A stretch of DNA of 64,000 nt from Lentisphaeraceae bacterium. GTDB taxonomy: Bacteria > Verrucomicrobiota > Kiritimatiellia > RFP12 > DVOR01. Numbering within the stretch: position 1 is the first letter of the stretch; each line of letters starts with the position of its first letter. The stretch is from contig SFJE01000004.1 of NCBI GenBank assembly GCA_004555175.1, positions 1 through 64,000 on the forward strand, read 5' to 3'. The notes under the pieces are model-generated. The model saw only the letters and a list, made by a program, of their open reading frames with translations. It had not been told where the DNA came from and made no database searches. The position numbers were made by a program, and so were the translations under genes. Shown here piece by piece: positions 53,305 to 61,569 of the stretch.

Positions 53305-53313
53305 AGTATAGCA
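53305..53313 (-). promoter_or_regulatory. Extended -10 promoter of the DJ-1/rpoN operon
   Basis: The minus strand reads TGC-TATACT, about 36 nt before ATG 53269; the -35 is weak. Confidence 0.65.
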
Positions 53314-53324
53314 AAACTTAGGGA

Positions 53325-53358
53325 TGGCAGATGGCGGATGACAGATGACAGATGGCAA
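53325..53358. repeat. Heptad-repeat element R8 (single arm)
   Basis: GATGGCA-GATGGCG-GATGACA-GATGACA-GATGGCA heptads are present without an obvious second arm. It ends about 10 nt 3' of the C25 protease stop. Confidence 0.75.
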
Positions 53359-53367
53359 AGGCGGGAA

Positions 53368-56148
53368 TTATTGCACGCGGATGCGGAAGAGCCGCTGCTT
53401 GGCGTCAACTGTGGGTAGGCGAAGACGAGCTGCTGCGCCAGAGAGTTCCACGCTCGGAGCCTCCTCGGTGGCATTGCCGGCCATATCCACGAGGCGGAAG
53501 GTCGCTTTTGGTGTAAAGGCAACCGGCAGGGCAGAGGCGACCTCCGCCTCCACCTCTAAAGCGCCATCTTCCCCAATGGCCAGATGCGTCACCTTGAGTT
53601 CGGGCTTCGCTATGGCCACCCACCCAGTCTGCGGGGGCGTGTCCGCGCCGGGATTCCAGGTGAGCATGCCCAGCCCCATCGCCTCACGGTTCTGCGGGGT
53701 CGTCCAAATGCTGCCAGCTTCTGGCAAGCGTACCGCTGGAAAGACGGGTGAGAGCACCGTAGGGAGCGCCGCTCCAGCCGCGGGCGCCAGCGTGCCCTGC
53801 CCGGCGAGCACCAATGCCATTTTCGGCGGCACGTCCACCGGGAGCTCCAGCGCGCCGGTTGCCGGCAACTGGCGCCGCACGGGCACTGCGTCCGCCGCCA
53901 CTTGATGGAGGCGAAAGAGCGCTTCGGCCTCAATGCCCGCTTCGGCCGTAAAGGCTAACGCTTCATCCAGATAGAGGGTTCCGGCGTTGGCCCAGCCATA
54001 CTGTTCGTTTGCAGATTTTCCGCCAAAGACAACCGTTATCTTCCCCTGACCAAGCGTGGGCAAGGTGGCCTTTGCTTCGCCATTGAGGTAGAGTTCGCAC
54101 GCTTCGGGCGTAAGTTTGAGTGCCACATGGTGCCAGGTGGCGAGCGGTACGGCCACGGCCCCCTTGAGCTTACCATCCAAGTCGAGCGTCCACCCCTGGT
54201 CCAGCCGCCGCTGCAGGGAGAGCGTTCCGGCTGGCCCCTGAATGGACGCCACCACGCCGAAGTCTTCATCATTCTCAAAGCCGGATTCGTGGCGCACATG
54301 GAAGGTTAGCCAACAGGGCTTCTCCCCTGTCGAGAAGGTGCGAACAATCGGCGTGCCCTGCGAGGTGGGGGCGAGGGCGTAGCCCTTGACAGCCACCGTG
54401 GCACTGCCGCTCTCAAAGGCTTCGCGCATCAGGGCGGGGTCGACTGTCGGCACGGGGGTCGCCTCGTTGGCGGTCGCTTCGCGCCAGGTCGCGACAAAGG
54501 TTGTTCCTTGCCAGGCTGAGGTCACGAGCTCCGAGCCCGCCACAGCGCTTCCATCCGCATGCGTCCAGCCCACGAAAACCTGCCCCACGCGCGCCATCGC
54601 CGGGGCCACTTCATCCAGACGCATCCCGCACAGTCCGCTCCGCACCTCGGACTTCTCCCCATCTACAAAGGTCATCTGCACGGGCGTCAGTGCCGCGGCC
54701 GGCCGATCGCGCAAGGGTCTCAACGCCGGATCGCCAAAGTAGGTAGTTCCCATCAGGATTGAGCGCTCGTCGAAACTTCCCTCACGCTTCGCGCGTTCGA
54801 TGAAGCCTAACTTGTGCGCATTAAAGCATTCGCCCAGACTTTTCCCGCCTCGCGCCCAGTGTTCTGCGAAGGCTGCTAGGTATTCATAGGATTTCCCGCC
54901 GATGCCGCCAATGCCATCGGTTCGCCAGCCCTCGCGCGTGGAGGCAATGTAGACCAAACCGCCGCTCTCCGCGCCGCCAAGCAGGGTATGTTCGGCTAAG
55001 GCATAACATTGCCACGTGCCATCGAAGGCGCCGGCATCCGGCAGGGCCATTCCGGTGTTTTTGCCCTCATTGGCCAGGGAGAGCTCATCGAATTGTGCGG
55101 TGTTGCACCCCACGGTGTAGACGATGCCCCAGGCGTTGCCAGGCTGCGACGAAGCTAGCGGCGTCAGACGCCCCACACCGGCGGGCAGCCCGTGCGAGGA
55201 GATGGCCACGAACTCCGGCCGCTGGGCGAGGTAGCGATTGAAGTCCGCCGGGCGGTCAATCGAGAGCGCGGAGGTAAAGCTGGTGCGCGTCTCGGGGTCG
55301 CCACAGGCATTGGGGAAACAGAGATCGATGGAGACTTCAGGCCGCGCGGGTAGCATCCGCGAGAGGGCGATATTGCGCAGCCACAGCTCTGAATCGCTGG
55401 CCCCTGCCGGGTGACCAGCCTCCCCAATCCACGGATAGCCATCTGAGCGCGTGTTATCGGCCTTGCTCCAATCGGCAATCGCGGTGGTCGACATCGCCAA
55501 TCCATTCAGCAGCACATGGTCTGCCTTCAGCGCCGCCGGCGAGGTGGGGCATCCATACCGCTGCAATCGGCGAACATAGCGCTTGACCGAGGCCACATCC
55601 ACTGCTGGAATCCGCCCCACCGCCACCTCCGCCGTCAAGTCGAGCTCCGCCACGCTCTGGTAGCCGCAAAATCCTGTCTCCGTCTGCGGCCAAGGCGCAC
55701 CCTCCAAGCAGGCGTAATACCAGTCTGAGGGCGTTCCCCGCTGTGCCGTCCACTGATTGGCGATGCCCGTAACCGGCGTCCACACACGCACTGGCGGAAT
55801 CTCCTGGGCTCGGCCCCCTAACACCACAAACTGTGTCCCCGCCGTCTGGTAAGCGGCCTGAATCGCGCCGCGAATCCGCTCTTCCAGCCGCGCTTCTGTC
55901 CGCTCACGGTTGATTTCCTCCAGCGTGAGCAGGCGCGTCCGCAAGCCACCACCCTCAGGCGAGGCGCGAAAGGCGGCCAAGGCCTCAAAGCCCTCCCGCA
56001 GCGCCTCGGTCGTTACAATGAGATACTGCGCTTCCCCCGCCGTCCCCTCAACGGCTCGCGCAGGCCGTACACCCAAAATCAGCACCCCGAGCAATCCCCA
56101 GATTGCCGCCATCCGTCCCCGTTGCCACGCCAATAAGAACCAAAACAT
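53368..56148 (-). CDS. Secreted C25 (gingipain-like) cysteine protease with LamG domain
   Basis: A 926-aa exported protein. A signal peptide (~1-33) precedes the C25 peptidase domain (~40-470), which begins QYLIVTTEAL. It has EVAVGRIPA, the catalytic His in FVAISSHGLP and the catalytic Cys in YTVGCNTAQFD. An Ig-like region and a LamG/concanavalin-like domain follow (~600-760, WHHVALKLTPEACELYLNG). The protein ends RLFRIRVQ, like the C10 protease tail. ATG 56148 lies 7 nt after TATAAT and would be leaderless; ATG 56112 is an alternative. Confidence 0.85.
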   Translation of the reverse strand: MFWFLLAWQRGRMAAIWGLLGVLILGVRPARAVEGTAGEAQYLIVTTEALREGFEALAAFRASPEGGGLRTRLLTLEEINRERTEARLEERIRGAIQAAYQTAGTQFVVLGGRAQEIPPVRVWTPVTGIANQWTAQRGTPSDWYYACLEGAPWPQTETGFCGYQSVAELDLTAEVAVGRIPAVDVASVKRYVRRLQRYGCPTSPAALKADHVLLNGLAMSTTAIADWSKADNTRSDGYPWIGEAGHPAGASDSELWLRNIALSRMLPARPEVSIDLCFPNACGDPETRTSFTSALSIDRPADFNRYLAQRPEFVAISSHGLPAGVGRLTPLASSQPGNAWGIVYTVGCNTAQFDELSLANEGKNTGMALPDAGAFDGTWQCYALAEHTLLGGAESGGLVYIASTREGWRTDGIGGIGGKSYEYLAAFAEHWARGGKSLGECFNAHKLGFIERAKREGSFDERSILMGTTYFGDPALRPLRDRPAAALTPVQMTFVDGEKSEVRSGLCGMRLDEVAPAMARVGQVFVGWTHADGSAVAGSELVTSAWQGTTFVATWREATANEATPVPTVDPALMREAFESGSATVAVKGYALAPTSQGTPIVRTFSTGEKPCWLTFHVRHESGFENDEDFGVVASIQGPAGTLSLQRRLDQGWTLDLDGKLKGAVAVPLATWHHVALKLTPEACELYLNGEAKATLPTLGQGKITVVFGGKSANEQYGWANAGTLYLDEALAFTAEAGIEAEALFRLHQVAADAVPVRRQLPATGALELPVDVPPKMALVLAGQGTLAPAAGAALPTVLSPVFPAVRLPEAGSIWTTPQNREAMGLGMLTWNPGADTPPQTGWVAIAKPELKVTHLAIGEDGALEVEAEVASALPVAFTPKATFRLVDMAGNATEEAPSVELSGAAARLRLPTVDAKQRLFRIRVQ

Positions 56149-56155
56149 GGCGCGC

Positions 56156-56185
56156 ATTATACCGGCCTAGCCCCCGTCAGGTCAA
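56156..56185 (-). promoter_or_regulatory. Consensus promoter of the C25 protease gene
   Basis: TTGACC (56185-56180), an 18-bp spacer and TATAAT (56161-56156) on the minus strand. The predicted start site coincides with ATG 56148. Confidence 0.85.
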
Positions 56186-56214
56186 CCGCGTCCCGTGCAT
56201 TGCAAGCGCGCGGA

Positions 56215-57174
56215 TTAGAAGTGACAGAGGGGGCGGCAATGATGCGCTAGGAGCCACAGCCGAAGGCGCCAAGAGTGGGGCCAGGGGATGGCAGCACCCA
56301 ATAAGCGTTTCGCAAAGGCAATCATAACGGACTCCTTCACTTGGCCTGGGTGGTGTAAATAATGACGCAGGGCCACACGCGCCATCCACTTGCCCGGGCG
56401 CAACAACGCCTTTAAGTAGGCGCTGCGCACACACGCGGGGCATGGCAACGCAGCGGTAGCCGCCAAGGCCGTAGAATAACCCGTTAGCCAAGTTTCAGAG
56501 CAGGTGCCGGAGGAACCAGAAACATGCCCCACGCGCCAGCCATAGGTGACCTCCCCTAGCAAATAGGCGTGTGTAACGGCAAAGTGGGTCAATGGCGTGT
56601 AGTAGGTGTCATCCCCATAGCGAACGGGCAGGAAACGCATCTGAGCAAAGGTGGCGTAGTCGTAGAGCTTATTCCAGCTGGGGAAGGGAACGCGCCCAGA
56701 GAAGACATTATTAATCGCACCGACCACTTCTCTTGCCCACACCTCATCGGCCAAGGTTTCATCCGCCTGCGGTGCAGGTAATGTGGGCAAGGCGTGCTCA
56801 AAGGGCACCATACGCCCAATCACCAACTTGGCGCCACTGGTCTCGCGCCCTGCCCACAATGCCGCTAGGGCCCGTGGCAGAAGGAGATCATCCTGATCCA
56901 CATGTATAAAGGCTTCGCCGTTGACCGCTGCCAACGCGCGATTACGTCCAGCGCAAATTCCCCCATTGCGCTGGCAAATGACGCGGAAGCGAGCATCTGC
57001 GCGCACCTGCGCCACGCACATCTCTTGCGAACCATCCTTGGCGCCATCATCCACGCAGATACACTCCCAGGCGGAGAATGTTTGCGCTTGGATGCTCTCA
57101 AGCAAAGATGTGAGGAAGGACCCTGCGCCATTATAGACGGGGCAGCAGACTGAAATCTTGACCTTCTCGTTCAT
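56215..57174 (-). CDS. Family 2 glycosyltransferase
   Basis: A 319-aa GT-A enzyme. The nucleotide-binding start is ISVCCPVYNGAGSF, VDDGAKDGS is typical, NRALAAVNGEAFIHVDQDD carries the DxD-like metal motif, and the acceptor half follows. Probably adds a sugar to a surface glycan. ATG 57174 is chosen; an in-frame TTG 21 nt upstream would add residues encoded by GAACGAA heptads. Promoter-like TGC-TACAAT lies at 57243-57251. Confidence 0.88.
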   Translation of the reverse strand: MNEKVKISVCCPVYNGAGSFLTSLLESIQAQTFSAWECICVDDGAKDGSQEMCVAQVRADARFRVICQRNGGICAGRNRALAAVNGEAFIHVDQDDLLLPRALAALWAGRETSGAKLVIGRMVPFEHALPTLPAPQADETLADEVWAREVVGAINNVFSGRVPFPSWNKLYDYATFAQMRFLPVRYGDDTYYTPLTHFAVTHAYLLGEVTYGWRVGHVSGSSGTCSETWLTGYSTALAATAALPCPACVRSAYLKALLRPGKWMARVALRHYLHHPGQVKESVMIAFAKRLLGAAIPWPHSWRLRLWLLAHHCRPLCHF

Positions 57175-57242
57175 TCGTTCTTCGTTCTCTTTCAAGCGCC
57201 ATCTCTACCCAAGGGCCTACAAGTGGACACAAGGTATGCTCG

Positions 57243-57251
57243 ATTGTAGCA
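57243..57251 (-). promoter_or_regulatory. Extended -10 promoter of the glycosyltransferase gene
   Basis: The minus strand reads TGC-TACAAT, about 70 nt before ATG 57174. Confidence 0.6.
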
Positions 57252-57279
57252 GATTTTTCGCTTTGGCGCGTAGGGAGGG

Positions 57280-58980
57280 TTAGAAGGGGAGGAAGGCGTC
57301 GAAGTCGTGGAGGCGGCAGGTGGTGGCGCCGAGGCGGCGGGCTTCGGCGCAAAAGTCGTTGTCGTCGGAGACGAGGAGGCGGGGAAGCTCGGGGGAACTT
57401 TCGCGGAAGAAGGAGAGTTGGTCGAGGATGTAGCGGTCGGCGCGGTGGTTGCCTTCGCCACCAGAGTAGTGGACGGTGACATTCTGCGCGCGGGAGAAGT
57501 CCGACCGGGTGCCGCCATCCCAGACGAGGTGGGCGTGGAGGAGGGGGAGGTTGTTGAGGAGGCGGACGATGTCGCCTTCGAGGGCTTTACGGGCATCTTC
57601 GTGGGTGACGGCGGTGCCGCGGCGCTGCTTGTAGCGCGAGAGGCCGTTGAGGATGTTGTGCGCATCGAGGAAGAGGAGGAGGGGCTGCTGACCGCGTAGG
57701 GCGCTGGCCAAGAGAGCGTTGCGCTGCTCGATGGGATTGGGGGCGGCCTGGGCATCCTTATCCTGCAATTCGCCGGCGAGGGTGGGGGCGTTGGCGCGCT
57801 GACGGAGGCGGGCACGGAGGGTGCTGGCGGTGGTGCGGGGAAGGAGGTTGAGGCGCTCGGCAAGGGCCAGGAGGTCGGCCGTGTCGCTGAGGGTTTGGGG
57901 GGTGAGCGCGTCAATCCGCGCTTGGAGTTCGCCAGCGAGGGGCGTTTCGGGCTCGGGGAGCCGGAGGGTGGCGCGCAACTCCTGGCAGGCGGCCTCAAGG
58001 TCGTTTCGGCAGGCGATGAGTTCGGGGGCGGGGTTAAGGGCCCCGGCGAGGGCATGGGTGGCATCGTTCAGCGCGAGTTCAAGGGCTTCAAGGCGGGCGT
58101 GGAGCTCGGCGCGGCGGGCGCTTGCACGGTCGAGCAACGCCTGTTGAGTCAGGGCCTTTCGGGTGCGCTCTAGGAGCTCTTCGGTGCCGGGCTCGGCGAG
58201 TTTGGCCTCGGCGGCTTGGGCCGGTTCGAGCCAGGGGCGGAGGGCTTCAATGCGTCGGGCGGAGGCGAGGGCGCGGGCACGCGTTTCGAGTTCGGCACGG
58301 GTGTGCTCAAGCTCGCGCGTCAGGGCGTCAATCTTCTTCTGGCGCTCGTCGATATTAAATTGCAAGGTGGCGATTTGGCTTTTGACTTCGCGGCCCTCGG
58401 CCAGGTGCTTCTCCTCGAGTTCCCGACGGTCGCGCCGCGCCTTCTTCTCGGTCTCCTCGAGTTGCTTGCGCAATTCGGCGATGGCCTCGCGGCTTGCGGC
58501 GGAGGTGGGGGCGGCGGCCCCGAGTTCCACGATGGGGGAAAAGGCTTGGGCCAGGAGGTCGCGGGCAGTCTCGGGCGCGGGAAGCTCGGTTGCGGTCGAG
58601 GCTAGACGTGGTTCAACCTTGGCGCGCACGTCATCGCGCGGATCCATCAGCAACCCCAGGAGGAAGGGCGCCTTGCCGAAGAAGGCCATCAATTGGGCCG
58701 CGCGCTCCTCCAACATCTCGCGCGAGAGCATCGCCAGCAAGCGCGCGACCGGAGCGTGGGTGCGCAGGAAAGCGGCTAAATCGGCATGATAGGTGAGTAG
58801 ACGCGGGCCTAGGCCATTGGCGACCAAGGCGCAGAGCATCTTGGCGTTGCCCGCCCGGTAGCCGCCGCCGAGGAGTTGATTGCGGCGGGCGAAGGTCTCG
58901 AGGTCGTGTCGTGGTAGGTGGGCGAGGAGTTCCTCGAAGGCGTGACGGAGGTCGGCCAGGGTCAGGGCAGGTTCTTGCAT
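57280..58980 (-). CDS. Coiled-coil protein with C-terminal NYN nuclease domain
   Basis: A 566-aa cytoplasmic protein. A helical N-terminal domain (~1-120) is followed by a long coiled coil (~165-260, REAIAELRKQLEETEKKAR), a second helical part, and a C-terminal NYN/YacP-like PIN-fold domain (~425-566). The domain has the metal-binding acidic residues in LLLFLDAHNIL, HLVWDGG, ADRYILDQ and VSDDNDF. NYN proteins are usually RNases; YacP/Rae1 acts on ribosome-bound mRNA. The coiled-coil fusion is unusual. Its ATG overlaps the VWA gene stop (TAATG). Confidence 0.78.
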   Translation of the reverse strand: MQEPALTLADLRHAFEELLAHLPRHDLETFARRNQLLGGGYRAGNAKMLCALVANGLGPRLLTYHADLAAFLRTHAPVARLLAMLSREMLEERAAQLMAFFGKAPFLLGLLMDPRDDVRAKVEPRLASTATELPAPETARDLLAQAFSPIVELGAAAPTSAASREAIAELRKQLEETEKKARRDRRELEEKHLAEGREVKSQIATLQFNIDERQKKIDALTRELEHTRAELETRARALASARRIEALRPWLEPAQAAEAKLAEPGTEELLERTRKALTQQALLDRASARRAELHARLEALELALNDATHALAGALNPAPELIACRNDLEAACQELRATLRLPEPETPLAGELQARIDALTPQTLSDTADLLALAERLNLLPRTTASTLRARLRQRANAPTLAGELQDKDAQAAPNPIEQRNALLASALRGQQPLLLFLDAHNILNGLSRYKQRRGTAVTHEDARKALEGDIVRLLNNLPLLHAHLVWDGGTRSDFSRAQNVTVHYSGGEGNHRADRYILDQLSFFRESSPELPRLLVSDDNDFCAEARRLGATTCRLHDFDAFLPF

Positions 58981-60002
58981 TAGAGCGGTCTCCGGATGAG
59001 GAAGCCGAGGGTTAGGGCGCTGCAGAGCACGGCAAGGAAGCCGCCGAGGAGCCAGGGGCGGGCGTGCGAGCGATAGCGCGCAAAGATGCGCCGCTCCACG
59101 CGGGTGGTCTCCAGCTCCGAAATCTGGCGCAGGAAGTCCTCCAACTGTTTGGGCGAGCGGCAGTTGGCGTAGATGCCGCCGGTGGTCTTGGCAATCTCTC
59201 GGAGGGTGTTCTCGTCGAGAACGGTCTGAACATCAAAGAGCCCGGTATTGCCAAAGCGGTCCGTCGCGCGGACCTTCGCGATGCCCGTGGAGCCCGCGCC
59301 AATGGTGTAGACGCGCACACCGAGGGCCTTGGCGGCTTCGGCGGCTTCGGTGGGGGTCACTGCGCCGGCATTGCTCTCCCCATCGGAGAGGAGGATGACC
59401 ACCTTGGTCTTGGGCTCGGCATCTTTGAGGCGCAGGAGGCAGACCGAGAGGCCATCGCCAATCGCCGTCATCAACTCATCTTCTGTGGCGAATCGGTCGT
59501 CATTCTCGCCGGGGATCTCCACGCCCGAGAGGGTGTGCAGAAGGGCGCGATGGTCGGCTGTGAGGGGCGAGCGCACGCTGGCATATCCGCCAAAGGTAAC
59601 CAAGCCAATCAGATCCTCTTCGCGCTCCTCAACAAACTGTCGGAAGAGGCGCTTGACCACATCCAGCCGCGTGGCATCGTTTCGCCCTTCGCTCAAATCC
59701 AGCGCGCGCATCGAGCCGGAGATGTCTACTGCCATCATCACCGCCAGCGCGTCGGCCGACTGCACCTCGCGCGCCAATTGCGTCCGTGGTCCGGCCGCCC
59801 CGATGATGAGGCTTGCCAGCCCCAGGCACGCCACCCAGGGCAGCAGACGGCACGCCCATTGCCGCCACGTGGGGCGCTGCGCGCCAAAGCGCGTCGAGGC
59901 CGAGGCAAAGACCGCCCCTGGCGTGCGCGCCCGGCGCAACATCCGCCAGCAGCTCCACCCCCAAGGCAGAAAGAGCAAGAAGGCCCACGGGAACGCAAAC
60001 AT
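58980..60002 (-). CDS. BatA-like von Willebrand A domain membrane protein
   Basis: A 340-aa protein. Two N-terminal membrane helices (~5-20, ~50-70) precede a VWA domain with a complete MIDAS (DISGS, the Thr region and DGES) at ~85-295, and a C-terminal membrane helix (~314-334) is followed by RRPL. This is the BatA/BatB layout from MoxR-linked operons, where it is thought to act in envelope stress or complex assembly. No MoxR ATPase is in view. GGGAGGGG precedes ATG 60002. Confidence 0.87.
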   Translation of the reverse strand: MFAFPWAFLLFLPWGWSCWRMLRRARTPGAVFASASTRFGAQRPTWRQWACRLLPWVACLGLASLIIGAAGPRTQLAREVQSADALAVMMAVDISGSMRALDLSEGRNDATRLDVVKRLFRQFVEEREEDLIGLVTFGGYASVRSPLTADHRALLHTLSGVEIPGENDDRFATEDELMTAIGDGLSVCLLRLKDAEPKTKVVILLSDGESNAGAVTPTEAAEAAKALGVRVYTIGAGSTGIAKVRATDRFGNTGLFDVQTVLDENTLREIAKTTGGIYANCRSPKQLEDFLRQISELETTRVERRIFARYRSHARPWLLGGFLAVLCSALTLGFLIRRPL

Positions 60003-60023
60003 CGTCAGCCCCTCCCGCTTGCA

Positions 60024-61031
60024 CTAACCCCGCACGGCCGCAAGGGCCTCGGCCGCGTTCTGGAAGAGGGCTTTGAGCGCCTGATAGGCCAGCGCTTCGG
60101 GGTTGTCGGGGTTGATCCGCCGGTCACCGGCCAGGGTCGGCAGGGCGGTCTTGGCAAGCAACTCGGCTGCGTCATCGGAGCTTGGCCGGCGGCGGAGCTC
60201 CACATCGCGCACCACCACGGGCTCAACGTGGAGCGCCAGCCGCTCGAGGGCCACCTCCACCTCAATGCCCATCACCACGGCCCGCGCGCCCACCTTCACC
60301 TGCCGCGCATAGCGGAAGATGCGGCCATCGATTAGCGTCAGCCCGCCATCCACGCCACCTGCGCGCAACTTCGCCTCCAGCCGCCGCGCAAAGGCCTCCG
60401 ACTCCTCCTGCAACTCCGCGCGGAACTGCAAGAGCGACTCAATCTTCTCGCGGTTGCGGTCGTAGAACTTCAGCGCGTCATTCAAATCCTTCATTGCTTC
60501 GCCTCCTCCGGCCAGGCGCGCCACGGCCCCCAGCCAATCCAAAAACGGTTGCGCCCAGGCGCGGTCCAAGCGCTCCAACACGCTCGGCAAAAAGCGCTTT
60601 ACCTGCGCCACAAAGGCTCCATAGGGCGCCGCATGCTCGCCCGCTGCTGCCGCCTCCACCCCCCAGCGGATTACCGCGTTATAGCGCTTGTTCGCATCGC
60701 TCGGGCAATCGGCCGCCCCCAAGGCGCTCCCCGCCGGCAAGATCCACAGCCGCGAGAGACGCGTCTCTACCCGCAATGCTCCGCCCTGGCGCGTACAGGC
60801 CACCACCTGCCGCGGTCGCCCCTCCGTCTCGCCCTTCACCGAGCGCAAGAGCGCCCCGAGCACCAAGTCGTCCAGACCGTGTGCCGCGCGCGTATCCAGA
60901 AAGAACCGTAGGGGTCCCCAGACCACCTCCGCGCTGTCTCCTGCCAATTCCAAGAGCGTCCGCTGCGGCGCCCGCCACCGGAGCGCACCAAAGCCCGCCA
61001 TCACTTGATCCAACTTCGCCTGTGTAAGCAT
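60024..61031 (-). CDS. Unknown protein, first gene of the VWA/NYN operon
   Basis: A 335-aa soluble protein not recognised. It is Ala/Arg/Leu-rich, with an N-terminal mixed part, a helical middle (MKDLNDALKFYDRNREKIES) and a C-terminal part of alternating strands (GRIFRYARQVKVGARAVVMG). ATG 61031 lies 9 nt after an extended -10 element, so the transcript is probably leaderless. It is 21 nt upstream of the BatA-like gene and likely cotranscribed. It may be a domain of unknown function shared by BatA-type operons. Confidence 0.72.
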   Translation of the reverse strand: MLTQAKLDQVMAGFGALRWRAPQRTLLELAGDSAEVVWGPLRFFLDTRAAHGLDDLVLGALLRSVKGETEGRPRQVVACTRQGGALRVETRLSRLWILPAGSALGAADCPSDANKRYNAVIRWGVEAAAAGEHAAPYGAFVAQVKRFLPSVLERLDRAWAQPFLDWLGAVARLAGGGEAMKDLNDALKFYDRNREKIESLLQFRAELQEESEAFARRLEAKLRAGGVDGGLTLIDGRIFRYARQVKVGARAVVMGIEVEVALERLALHVEPVVVRDVELRRRPSSDDAAELLAKTALPTLAGDRRINPDNPEALAYQALKALFQNAAEALAAVRG

Positions 61032-61040
61032 AACGCCGCC

Positions 61041-61049
61041 AGTATAGCA
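61041..61049 (-). promoter_or_regulatory. Extended -10 promoter of the VWA/NYN operon
   Basis: The minus strand reads TGC-TATACT (-10 at 61046-61041), with ATG 61031 only 9 nt downstream. Confidence 0.65.
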
Positions 61050-61182
61050 CAACTTTGAACCGCCCGCGCGGTTGTGCGGGGCGCTGGCAGATGGATTTAC
61101 GTGGAGGTGTTGGGGCGCGTCAACTGTTTAGCGCACAGGGGAAGAGACTCAACGGGGGAGATCGTAGACGCGCAGAAAACAG

Positions 61183-61259
61183 TGGTGGGCGGTGACGGAC
61201 TCGAACCGCCGACAGCCTGAGTGTAAATCAGGAACTCTAACCAACTGAGTTAACCGCCC
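61183..61259 (-). tRNA. tRNA-Val (anticodon TAC)
   Basis: Acceptor stem GGGCGGT/ACCGCCC, anticodon loop TTTACAC in a CCTGA/TCAGG stem, T arm with GTTCGAGTC, and encoded CCA. Third in the tRNA cluster by transcription order. Confidence 0.95.
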
Positions 61260-61281
61260 AATGGGGTGCGGTAGGAGAAAA

Positions 61282-61366
61282 TGGTGCCGGGGGAGGGACT
61301 CGAACCCTCACGCTTTAGGGGCGGCAGATTTTGAGTCTGCTGTGTCTGCCATTTCACCACCCCGGC
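61282..61366 (-). tRNA. tRNA-Leu (anticodon CAA)
   Basis: Acceptor stem GCCGGGG/CCCCGGC, anticodon loop CTCAAAA, the long variable arm expected of tRNA-Leu, and encoded CCA. Confidence 0.95.
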
Positions 61367-61373
61367 TAAAGGA

Positions 61374-61447
61374 TGGAGCGGGTGAAGGGAATCGAACCCT
61401 CGTAGCCAGCTTGGAAGGCTGGAGCTCTGCCATTGAGCTACACCCGC
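61374..61447 (-). tRNA. tRNA-Gly (anticodon TCC)
   Basis: Acceptor stem GCGGGTG/CACCCGC, anticodon loop CTTCCAA between CCAGC/GCTGG, T arm GGTTCGATTCC, and encoded CCA. First in the cluster. Confidence 0.95.
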
Positions 61448-61482
61448 GCTCCGGTAAGATCTACCGTGGCGCACGGGGCCGA

Positions 61483-61512
61483 ATGATAGCAGACCCCCGA
61501 GCCGGAAGTCAA
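61483..61512 (-). promoter_or_regulatory. Promoter of the tRNA cluster
   Basis: The minus strand has TTGACT (61512-61507), an 18-bp spacer and TGC-TATCAT (-10 at 61488-61483), about 36 nt upstream of tRNA-Gly. Confidence 0.8.
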
Positions 61513-61569
61513 TACTTTTTCGCAAAAAACTTCATTAAGGCGGTGGCAGGGAGCGCTCCGCCGTGGCGG

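Noticed and set aside
60024..61031. PD-(D/E)XK nuclease assignment for the unknown protein
   Set aside because: An HGLDDLVLGALL segment is reminiscent of one nuclease family, but the catalytic D...(D/E)xK residues were not found.
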